This document shows positions 6,713-11,498 of a stretch of DNA of 11,498 bases, in pieces (the stretch's first letter is position 1; every line of letters begins with the position of its first letter). Position numbers and translations under genes: made by a program. Under the pieces are notes generated by a model that did no database searches, had not been told where the DNA came from, and saw nothing but the letters and a program-made list of their open reading frames with translations. Source of the stretch: JBNJGB01 sp051747385 (lineage in GTDB: Bacteria > Myxococcota_A > UBA9042 > PHBI01 > JACKFB01); assembly GCA_051747385.1 (NCBI GenBank), contig JBNJGB010000065.1:1-11498 (forward strand), given 5' to 3'.

Positions 6713-7333
6713 CTACTCGAACTCCACGTGGAGGTGGCACGCCTCCCGATCGCAGATCCGCGGGCGCGGCAGCCCCTGGATGGTCACGAGGCCCACGAGC
6801 CGGGCCACCTCCTGGTCGTCCAGGGGCCCGTGCAGGGCGTCCACGCTCACGGCGAAGAGCCCGATTCGCCGCTCCAGGTCCTTGAAGTCCACGCTCTCGA
6901 GGCCGTCCACGCGGAGGCCCAGGGACGGGGTCTCCTCCCCGTGGAAGCGGAGGGCCAGGGCGGCCTCCGACGCCGACTCGGGCTCGCCGTATCGCTGCAG
7001 CGCCAGGAGGCGCCTCGCCCAGCGCCGGCCGGCGTCCTCCCCGGGGATCCTGTCGAGGCCCCGGGCGATCTGCGCCGCGACCATCTCCACGGTGTCCAGC
7101 GTCCGCTCCGCCCCGATGGAGGCGTCCAGGTCCGTCGGCGCCATCTCGTCATAGAGCGTGGCACCCGCGAACTCGACGAGCCAGCGGAAGTCGTCCGCCT
7201 CGGCCGCCGCGGCGAAGGCCCGGGCCCAGGCGTCCACGGCGTCGCGAATGGCCGGGTCCTCCAGAGGCGCGAACAGGGGCAGCAGCAGATCCTCGGTGAG
7301 CAGGCGGCGGTCGGTGTTCGGCTCGGTCATCAT
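6713..7333 (-). CDS. Hypothetical protein, 206 aa
   Basis: Not recognised. The protein starts MMTEPNT; both ATGs (7333 and 7330) follow a good GGAGGGAG, and the in-frame extension up to 7450 is rejected because it lies upstream of this site and overlaps the 3' end of the WYL regulator gene. The N-terminal half is alpha-helical and Ala-rich (DAWARAFAAAAEADDF near 33-48). The C-terminal half has alternating strands (SLGLRVDGLESVDF) and ends RICDREACHLHVEFE, whose two Cys and one His could bind a metal, though this is speculative. It is soluble, with no signal peptide. It lies 82 bp downstream of the WYL regulator gene on the same strand and may be co-transcribed with it. Confidence 0.72.
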   Translation of the reverse strand: MMTEPNTDRRLLTEDLLLPLFAPLEDPAIRDAVDAWARAFAAAAEADDFRWLVEFAGATLYDEMAPTDLDASIGAERTLDTVEMVAAQIARGLDRIPGEDAGRRWARRLLALQRYGEPESASEAALALRFHGEETPSLGLRVDGLESVDFKDLERRIGLFAVSVDALHGPLDDQEVARLVGLVTIQGLPRPRICDREACHLHVEFE

Positions 7334-7374
7334 GGGCACTCCCTCCGTGTCGACTCGGAAGGTAGCGCCCGGAT

Positions 7375-7388
7375 CGCCGCGCGCGGCG
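7375..7388. promoter_or_regulatory. 14-bp palindrome CGCCGCGCGCGGCG between WYL regulator and 206-aa gene
   Basis: A perfect 14-bp palindrome in the 82-bp gap after the regulator stop (7416) and before the hypothetical gene start (7333). It could be a stem-loop end of the regulator transcript or a chance product of an all-G/C run; no T-run follows on the minus strand. Confidence 0.2.
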
Positions 7389-7415
7389 CACTGAACATAC
7401 GACGTGCTACGCGCG

Positions 7416-8405
7416 CTACGCCTCTGACTCCTCGTATTTGGCCAGCGCACCCGCGAGCTCCCGGCGCACCCGATCCCGCAGCCACCGGGGCTCGATCACC
7501 TCCACCGTGTCGCCGAAGCCGAGCGCGAGGCTCACCAGCTCGTGGCCGGTCCCCTCGAACACAAGGTCCAGGCGCCCATCGCCCAGCGGCTCCAGGCGCT
7601 GGTCCGGCATCCAGCGGCGGCCCTCCACGTACGGCCGCACCGCACGCTCGAACCGCAGCCGCACGGTCTGCGCCGGCTCGCGGTTGCTGGAGATGCCGAA
7701 GCGCTTCGACAGCAGCTCGGCCGGGGCGTACTCGGACGGCCGCGGATAGTCGAAGGTCTGCTCCGGGCGCCCGACGGCCTCGGCGACGCGCTCCACGGCG
7801 TAGGCCTTCACCTCGTCGCGCTTGTCCGCCAGGAGATAGAGCCCCCGCTTGTAGATGGCCAGGGTCAGCGGGGCCGCCGCGCGCACCTCCCTGGGCTCGC
7901 CCCCGTCGTGGGCGGCCCGATAGGTGAAGTCGACCCGGTGCGACGCCAGGATGGCCTCCACCAGCACCTTCAGGGTCTCGCGGTGTATCCGGTAGTCCTT
8001 GTCCGGCTCGCGCACGTAGTAGAAGCGCCGCGAGAGCTCGTCCCGCCGCGGATCCGGGCCCCCGCCGATGGCCTCGAAGTGCCGGTCCAGGCGGTCCAGG
8101 GCCTCGCCGAAGTCCGTGTCGTGGAGGAAGCTCCCCACGAGCTCACGGCCGAACAGCAGCGCCAGGCGCTCCTCCAGCCCCACGTTCATCCCGAGGTAGC
8201 GCCACGCGTCCCCCATCTTCCAGCGTCGGGCGTGCTTCTCGCCGACGGGGGTCAGGGGCACGCCGTGCTCCTCGAGCGCCTGCAGATCCTCGCGGGCCTT
8301 GCGCCGGTCCACGCCCATGGCGCGCGCCGCCTCGGACGTGGCGATGTTTCCCCGCTGCAGCAGGATTCGGAGCAGGCCGAGCCGGCGTCTCCAGGCCTCG
8401 ATCAT
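7416..8405 (-). CDS. WYL-domain transcriptional regulator
   Basis: A 329-residue regulator of the WYL family (PafC/DriD-like layout). Residues 1-65 form a winged helix-turn-helix (LLRILLQRGNIATSEAARAM, then VDRRKAREDLQAL). A WYL domain lies about 155-207 (VDFTYRAAHDGGE; IYKRGLYLLADKRDEVKAY, with LYL in place of the name motif) and a WYL C-terminal extension about 244-325 (TVRLRFERAVRPYV; RWLRDRVRRELAG). WYL domains sense ligands, in some cases nucleic acid, and control stress or defence genes. The ATG at 8405 is preferred to the in-frame GTG at 8411 because GGGAGGG overlaps that GTG but is well spaced for the ATG. It is divergent from purU across 159 bp that hold a repeat array, so it may regulate purU or itself. 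The 206-aa hypothetical gene follows on the same strand. Confidence 0.9.
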   Translation of the reverse strand: MIEAWRRRLGLLRILLQRGNIATSEAARAMGVDRRKAREDLQALEEHGVPLTPVGEKHARRWKMGDAWRYLGMNVGLEERLALLFGRELVGSFLHDTDFGEALDRLDRHFEAIGGGPDPRRDELSRRFYYVREPDKDYRIHRETLKVLVEAILASHRVDFTYRAAHDGGEPREVRAAAPLTLAIYKRGLYLLADKRDEVKAYAVERVAEAVGRPEQTFDYPRPSEYAPAELLSKRFGISSNREPAQTVRLRFERAVRPYVEGRRWMPDQRLEPLGDGRLDLVFEGTGHELVSLALGFGDTVEVIEPRWLRDRVRRELAGALAKYEESEA

Positions 8406-8426
8406 GGGCACCCTCCCTGGCGGCGC

Positions 8427-8457
8427 AGCATAGCCCCGGCCGGCCCTGAAGCGTCAA
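8427..8457 (-). promoter_or_regulatory. Candidate sigma70-type promoter for the WYL regulator
   Basis: On the minus strand TTGACG (8457-8452, five of six matches) and TATGCT (8432-8427, four of six) are separated by 19 bp, at the long end of the permitted range. The start point would lie about 15 bases before the ATG at 8405, leaving room for the GGGAGGG ribosome binding site. Confidence 0.4.
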
Positions 8458-8516
8458 CTTCCATCCGGGAACCGACCCGCCGCGCGCGCGACCTGTTAGG
8501 GTGGTCCCGATCTCCC

Positions 8517-8547
8517 CACATCCCGCTCACGTCCCGACCACATCCCG
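8517..8547 (+). repeat. Three tandem CACRTCCCG repeats at 11-bp period upstream of purU
   Basis: CACATCCCG (8517-8525), CACGTCCCG (8528-8536) and CACATCCCG (8539-8547) recur every 11 bp. The first and third copies match over 12 bases (CCACATCCCGCT at 8516 and 8538). The array ends four bases before the purU Shine-Dalgarno GGGAGG (8552-8557). Regular helical spacing suggests an iterated protein-binding site, and the divergent WYL regulator is the obvious candidate. Each TCCCG is also complementary to CGGGA at the ribosome binding site. Confidence 0.6.
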
Positions 8548-8557
8548 CTTCGGGAGG
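8543..8557 (+). promoter_or_regulatory. Stem-loop able to sequester the purU ribosome binding site
   Basis: TCCCG (8543-8547) can pair with CGGGA (8551-8555) around CTT, covering most of the GGGAGG Shine-Dalgarno (8552-8557) of purU. The two upstream repeat copies offer the same TCCCG as alternative partners. Confidence 0.4.
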
Positions 8558-8564
8558 ACGCGCC

Positions 8565-9428
8565 ATGGATCCGGAGCCCACGGCGACGCTGCTCATCCAC
8601 TGTCCGGACCGCCCGGGCCTGGTGGCCGCGGCGACCACCTTCCTGTCCCGCCACCGGGGCAACATCGTCTACCTGGACCAGCACGTCGACGCCCAGAAGG
8701 GCGTGTTCTTCATGCGCCTCGAGTGGGAGCTCTCCCACTTCGACATCGCCCGGGAGGACCTCGACCACGCCTTCCGCGACGAGGTGGGCGGCCCGTTCGA
8801 GATGGACTGGACGCTCCACTTCTCCGACGAGCGTCAGCGCATGGCGGTCTTCGTGTCGAAGCAGCCCCACTGCCTCTACGATGTCTTCTCGCGCTGGCGG
8901 GCCGGCGAGTGGACGGTGGACATCCCCCTCGTCCTCAGCAACCACCCCGACCTGGAGCCGGTGGCCCGCCGCTTCGAGGTGCCCTACGAGGTCGTGCCGA
9001 TCACCCGCGCCACCCGGGACGAGCAGGAGCCCATCCTGCAGCACCTCCTCGAGCAGCACGGCGTCGACACCATCCTCCTCGCCCGCTACATGCAGATCCT
9101 CTCCCCCGGCTTCGTGGACGCCTGGCCCCAGCGGATCATCAACATCCACCACTCCTTCCTGCCGGCCTTCCCGGGCGCGCGGCCCTACCACTCGGCCCAC
9201 GAGCGCGGCGTGAAGATCATCGGCGCCACGAGCCACTACGTCACCGAGGACCTCGATGCCGGCCCCATCATCGAGCAGGACGTCACCCGCGTGACCCACC
9301 GGGACTCCGTCGACGAGCTGGTCCGCAAGGGCCGCGACCTGGAGCGCGTCGTGCTCGCCCGCGCGGTGCGGAAGCACCTGGAGCACAAGATCCTCTGCTA
9401 CGACAACCGCACGGTCATCTTCGACTGA
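8565..9428 (+). CDS. purU: Formyltetrahydrofolate deformylase PurU
   Basis: A 287-residue cytoplasmic enzyme that hydrolyses 10-formyltetrahydrofolate to tetrahydrofolate and formate, balancing one-carbon pools and supplying formate for PurT-type purine synthesis. An N-terminal ACT domain (about 6-90; CPDRPGLVAAATTF at 13-26) is followed by a formyltransferase-fold domain with INIHHSFLPAF at 192-202 and SHYVTEDLDAGPII at 223-236. The family catalytic Asn-His-Asp set is Asn193, His195 and Asp231. Length is close to E. coli PurU (280). The start is fixed by GGGAGG eight bases upstream of the ATG. The leader carries a three-copy repeat and an SD-masking hairpin, so translational or repressor control is likely. 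It is divergent from the WYL regulator gene and convergent with recX, with 22 bp between the stops. Confidence 0.95.
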   Translation: MDPEPTATLLIHCPDRPGLVAAATTFLSRHRGNIVYLDQHVDAQKGVFFMRLEWELSHFDIAREDLDHAFRDEVGGPFEMDWTLHFSDERQRMAVFVSKQPHCLYDVFSRWRAGEWTVDIPLVLSNHPDLEPVARRFEVPYEVVPITRATRDEQEPILQHLLEQHGVDTILLARYMQILSPGFVDAWPQRIINIHHSFLPAFPGARPYHSAHERGVKIIGATSHYVTEDLDAGPIIEQDVTRVTHRDSVDELVRKGRDLERVVLARAVRKHLEHKILCYDNRTVIFD

Positions 9429-9450
9429 CCGCACCGGCCCCCGCGGACTC

Positions 9451-10020
9451 CTACAGCTCCGCCTCCAGGACGCCCGGCTCCTCGGCGTCCACCACCCGTC
9501 GGGCCACATCGAACGAGAACCCGGCCCGAGCCAGGCTGGCCATGTGCTTCTGCCTCCGCTCGGCCCGATCCTCGCCCCCATACCACGGCCCCAGCCTCCG
9601 CCGCCGGGCCAGCGCGCACGCCGCGGCCAGCTCCGGATCCGCGGCCTCCTCCTCCAGCCCGGCCAGGGCCGCGTCGACATCCTCCGCCCCCAGCCCCTTC
9701 TGCTTCAGGTCCATGCGGATGGCCCGCTGCGACTTCCCGCGTCGCATGAGCGCCCGCGCCCGGCTCGCCGCATAGGCCGTGTCGTCCAGCAGCCGCACCC
9801 GCACCAGCCGCGCCACGACGCCGTCGACCCAGCCGCCGGCCTCCTCGGCCGACGCCGCCTCGTCCTCCACCGCCGCGGACACCTTCTTGTCCAGGTGCCG
9901 CCGAAGCCTGGCCTCCGACGTCGGGAACCGCTCCAGGTACCGGAGGGCCATCTGCATGAGGTCGTCCTCGCTCTTCGGCACCCGCCGCCGGCGCTTCCTC
10001 GGCTTCTGCTCGTCGCTCAC
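9451..10020 (-). CDS. recX: Regulatory protein RecX
   Basis: A 189-residue RecX-family protein. RecX binds RecA filaments and modulates recombination and the SOS response. The three-helix repeats are visible: ALRYLERFPTSEARLRRHL at 25-43, LDDTAYAASRARALMRRGKS (78-97) followed by QRAIRMDLKQKGL, and the C-terminal RRQKHMASLARAGFSFDVAR (155-174). An N-terminal basic patch KPRKRRRRVPK (6-16) precedes the first repeat. The GTG at 10020 is chosen because GGGGGGAG lies about three bases upstream and the protein then begins just before the conserved part; the open frame continues to 10236 with composition unlike RecX. recA is not adjacent in this window, unlike many genomes where the two are neighbours. 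It is the last recognisable core gene before the accessory region. Confidence 0.92.
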   Translation of the reverse strand: MSDEQKPRKRRRRVPKSEDDLMQMALRYLERFPTSEARLRRHLDKKVSAAVEDEAASAEEAGGWVDGVVARLVRVRLLDDTAYAASRARALMRRGKSQRAIRMDLKQKGLGAEDVDAALAGLEEEAADPELAAACALARRRRLGPWYGGEDRAERRQKHMASLARAGFSFDVARRVVDAEEPGVLEAEL

Positions 10021-10049
10021 CGTCTCCCCCCTCGCATCCGGTCGCCCCC

Positions 10050-10079
10050 TCGATAGGGCATCCGCCCCCGCGTCGTCCA
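10050..10079 (-). promoter_or_regulatory. Weak candidate promoter for recX
   Basis: On the minus strand TGGACG (10079-10074) and TATCGA (10055-10050) are 18 bp apart, 30 bases upstream of the GTG at 10020. The matches are modest and no SOS-box-like palindrome was seen beside them. Confidence 0.22.
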
Positions 10080-10252
10080 GGGTCACCGCCCCTCGTGGCC
10101 CGCAACCCCTCCTCGCCCGACGCCGAGCAGCAATCTCCGTGCCGTCCCACGCCCCCGAACCCCGGGCGCGGGACGCCCGCGTCCACGCCCCCCGAGCGCA
10201 AAGGCTCTCTGCGGCGGGAACGTCCGCGGCGAACATCGAGATGGAGCCTCGT

Positions 10253-10271
10253 GACCCCGCCCGGCGGGGTC
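10253..10271. promoter_or_regulatory. Perfect 8-bp stem-loop GACCCCGC-CCG-GCGGGGTC
   Basis: The longest perfect hairpin noticed in the recX to helicase gap. A second inverted repeat, GGTCC-AC-GGACC, overlaps its right arm, so two folds would exclude each other. There is no T-run. The role is unknown; a transcript end or chance are both possible. Confidence 0.3.
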
Positions 10272-10336
10272 CACGGACCGGGGACCGACGCTGGGGGCGT
10301 GCACCTCTCCAAGGCCCTCGCTTGACGTCCGATCGC

Positions 10337-10417
10337 TCAGCGCTCCGCGTCCGGCTGCTCGACCGCCTCCAGGGCCCGCTGGGCCTCCTCGCCGACTCGC
10401 CCCTTCTCGGCCCTGAC
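10337..10417 (-). pseudogene. Short coding-like remnant, 26 residues, unidentified
   Basis: On the minus strand a frame ending in TGA at 10337 reads VRAEKGRVGEEAQRALEAVE and then QPDAER. 25 of the 26 codons end in G or C, like the real genes here. The sequence looks like an amphipathic helix, but there is no start codon or ribosome binding site and the frame is closed by TGA at 10450. It could be the tail of a decayed gene or chance. Confidence 0.25.
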
Positions 10418-10462
10418 TAGGAGGGGCAGGGATGTAGGGGGGCCTTGTCACGTCGTTGCATG

Positions 10463-10534
10463 CTAGAGGACTCTCTGAATGGCCTCTTGAAACGACTGCC
10501 AGTCGGGCTTTGCGGTGAGGTGGCCCGAGGCCAT
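10463..10534 (-). CDS. Tiny ORF or gene remnant (23 aa) just after the helicase gene
   Basis: An ATG at 10534 opens a frame to TAG at 10463 reading MASGHLTAKPDWQSFQEAIQ and then RVL. The frame stays open upstream into the 3' end of the helicase gene (reading KIDWSLDPPA before the Met), out of phase with it. There is no clear ribosome binding site. Residue composition (WQSFQEAIQRVL) looks protein-like rather than the Arg/Pro-rich noise of shadow frames. It is most likely the broken tail of a downstream gene, less likely a real small protein. Confidence 0.25.
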   Translation of the reverse strand: MASGHLTAKPDWQSFQEAIQRVL

Positions 10535-10557
10535 GGCAGGGGGATCAAGTGACCAGT

Positions 10558-11498
10558 CTATTTTGGGGCCAGGGACAGGCGTCGGCCTGTCAACCGATCC
10601 GCCGCATCGTCGTCCATCCGTTGGAGGTACGACAGCAGGTCCTCCTGGCGAGGTTGTCCGAACGCGAGCCGGTAGATGGCAAGGGAGCGCTTCAGGCGGG
10701 CGTAGTGGTGTTCGTCGCGTGAGAGGGGCGGGGTGGGGACGCGGCGCTCGATTCGCGCCGGGTCATCGACGTCCTCGAAGATCCAGTAGGGGTGAAGCTC
10801 GCTTCCCTTGTGCGGACGGAGGCGCGCGGCCTCGGTGAACAGGCATGCCCAGGGGTCGGACTCGCGATCCCAGGCCTCCGCGAGCCCGCCGAAGTCTACG
10901 GCGCGCGCGACGTTCTTCCGGACGGCGTGGCCCTTGTAGCGATGGACGCGACCCTCACGCTGCTCCATGTCCACCGGGTTGCGCGGAAGGTTCCAGTGCC
11001 ACACCTGGTGGCAGAACGGGTGGAAGTCGAGGCCCTCCTGGCCGATGGAGGTGCTCGCCAGGACGAAGGGCCAGAACGGGGAGTTGAAGGCGGCGCGGAC
11101 ACCACCGGCCCGGGCGAGGACCTTCTTGTCGTCGCTCCCTCGGATGTCGCCGTAGCGAAGGGCGAACCGGCAGCGCATCCGGAACTCGTGAACGCGGACG
11201 CCCGAATCACTGTCGGAGCGGAACTCCTCGACACCCAGACGCGATGCCCGAATGGACAGGGCGGACTCGACGGCAGAGGCGATCTTCATCACAGCGGCTT
11301 CCGGCGCATGGTCCATCAAACCCAAGGACTCGTGCAGGACGTGCACGTACTCGTCGAGCACGGCTTGGAGGTTCCCGTCGATGCAGTAGCGCAGGACCCG
11401 GCGCCAGTAGGGTGTGCCGGCCTCCTCGACGAGGCACCGCGCCTCGGGGTTGTTGAAGAGGGAGCGGAAGCCCCACGCGATGCGCGCCGCCGCCGTCA
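10558..11498 (-). CDS. SF2 helicase C-terminal region, partial; possible phage-defence helicase
   Basis: The last 312 residues of a larger protein whose start lies beyond the right edge; the frame is open to the edge. The C-terminal RecA-like lobe shows motif V STSIGQEGLDFH (148-159 of the visible part), HWNLPRNPVDMEQ (167-179) and motif VI QREGRVHR (179-186), as in SNF2/DEAD-type SF2 enzymes. GQEGLDFH together with WNLPRNPVD resembles large helicases that, as I recall, occur in accessory loci and near defence genes; assignment to DISARM or any named system is not possible without the N-terminal half. The upstream segment (AWGFRSLFN; LDEYVHVLHESLG) is helical. The tail after about residue 200 is unassigned. 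The stop at 10558 appears natural, since the sequence ends in a charged tail. Ribosome-entry and partner genes are out of view. Confidence 0.75.
   Translation of the reverse strand, partial: TAAARIAWGFRSLFNNPEARCLVEEAGTPYWRRVLRYCIDGNLQAVLDEYVHVLHESLGLMDHAPEAAVMKIASAVESALSIRASRLGVEEFRSDSDSGVRVHEFRMRCRFALRYGDIRGSDDKKVLARAGGVRAAFNSPFWPFVLASTSIGQEGLDFHPFCHQVWHWNLPRNPVDMEQREGRVHRYKGHAVRKNVARAVDFGGLAEAWDRESDPWACLFTEAARLRPHKGSELHPYWIFEDVDDPARIERRVPTPPLSRDEHHYARLKRSLAIYRLAFGQPRQEDLLSYLQRMDDDAADRLTGRRLSLAPK

Larger units (their letters stand above)
10021..10557. other. 537-bp gap without an intact gene, between recX and the helicase
   Basis: No frame here has both a credible start with ribosome binding site and family-like sequence. 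It holds the recX upstream region, G+C-rich hairpins (10167-10181 and 10253-10271) and two short coding-like minus-strand remnants (10337-10417 and 10463-10534). Composition changes inside it: 44 of 60 bases are G/C at 10321-10380 but 33 of 60 at 10441-10500. This fits the edge of an acquired segment lying to its right. Confidence 0.6.

Noticed and set aside
7406..7421. Short direct repeat GCTACGC twice at the end of the WYL gene
   Set aside because: Seven bases, partly within coding sequence and over the stop codon; too short to support a function.
5621..7927. Plus-strand 768-codon frame
   Set aside because: It overlaps parts of four better-supported genes and reads as low-complexity Arg/Pro sequence.
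10167..10181. Hairpin CGCGGG-ACG-CCCGCG as a possible terminator
   Set aside because: No T-run and several alternative overlapping stems; expected often by chance in sequence this rich in G+C.
10083..10451. Minus-strand 122-codon frame in the recX to helicase gap
   Set aside because: Gly/Arg/Pro-rich, no ribosome binding site and no coding-like third-position pattern; it is in a different frame from the better remnant at 10337-10417.

Overview
The window is a G+C-rich, gene-dense stretch of bacterial chromosome. A UvrD/PcrA helicase with a C-terminal Tudor-like end, RecX, an ACT-type PurU, a WYL-domain regulator and a eukaryote-like Ser/Thr kinase-fold protein suggest a free-living high-GC bacterium. 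Myxococcota or a similarly kinase-rich phylum would fit, but nothing here fixes the lineage. No tRNA, rRNA, CRISPR array or insertion sequence was seen.

Layout. (1) 1-878, minus: start of a kinase-fold protein that has lost its catalytic residues and carries a SEC-C zinc motif; it runs off the left edge. (2) 1006-2010, plus: zinc-dependent alcohol dehydrogenase, divergent from the kinase gene. (3) 5799-2067, minus: a UvrD/PcrA-like helicase, then after 114 bp a coupled pair with one base between them, a 5-hydroxyisourate hydrolase homologue (uraH) and a CitE/HpcH-like TIM-barrel aldolase of the DUF6986 type. The pair points to purine (urate) catabolism. The uraH product lacks the usual N-terminal active-site His and the Tyr of its C-terminal tetrapeptide. 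(4) 6018-6704, plus, and 7333-6713, minus: two unrecognised proteins transcribed towards each other. (5) 8405-7416, minus: WYL regulator, divergent from purU (8565-9428, plus). The shared 159-bp region holds three copies of a 9-mer at exact 11-bp spacing just before the purU ribosome binding site, and each copy can pair with that site. (6) 10020-9451, minus: recX, convergent with purU. (7) 10021-10557: no intact gene; two short coding-like remnants and a local drop in G+C. (8) 10558-11498, minus: C-terminal part of a large SF2 helicase running off the right edge, probably part of an accessory and possibly anti-phage locus.

Most of the window is ordinary housekeeping and metabolism. The parts most worth following are the pseudokinase/SEC-C fusion, the atypical UraH with its aldolase partner, the triple-repeat leader of purU, and the transition after recX into a helicase locus whose remaining genes lie outside the window.
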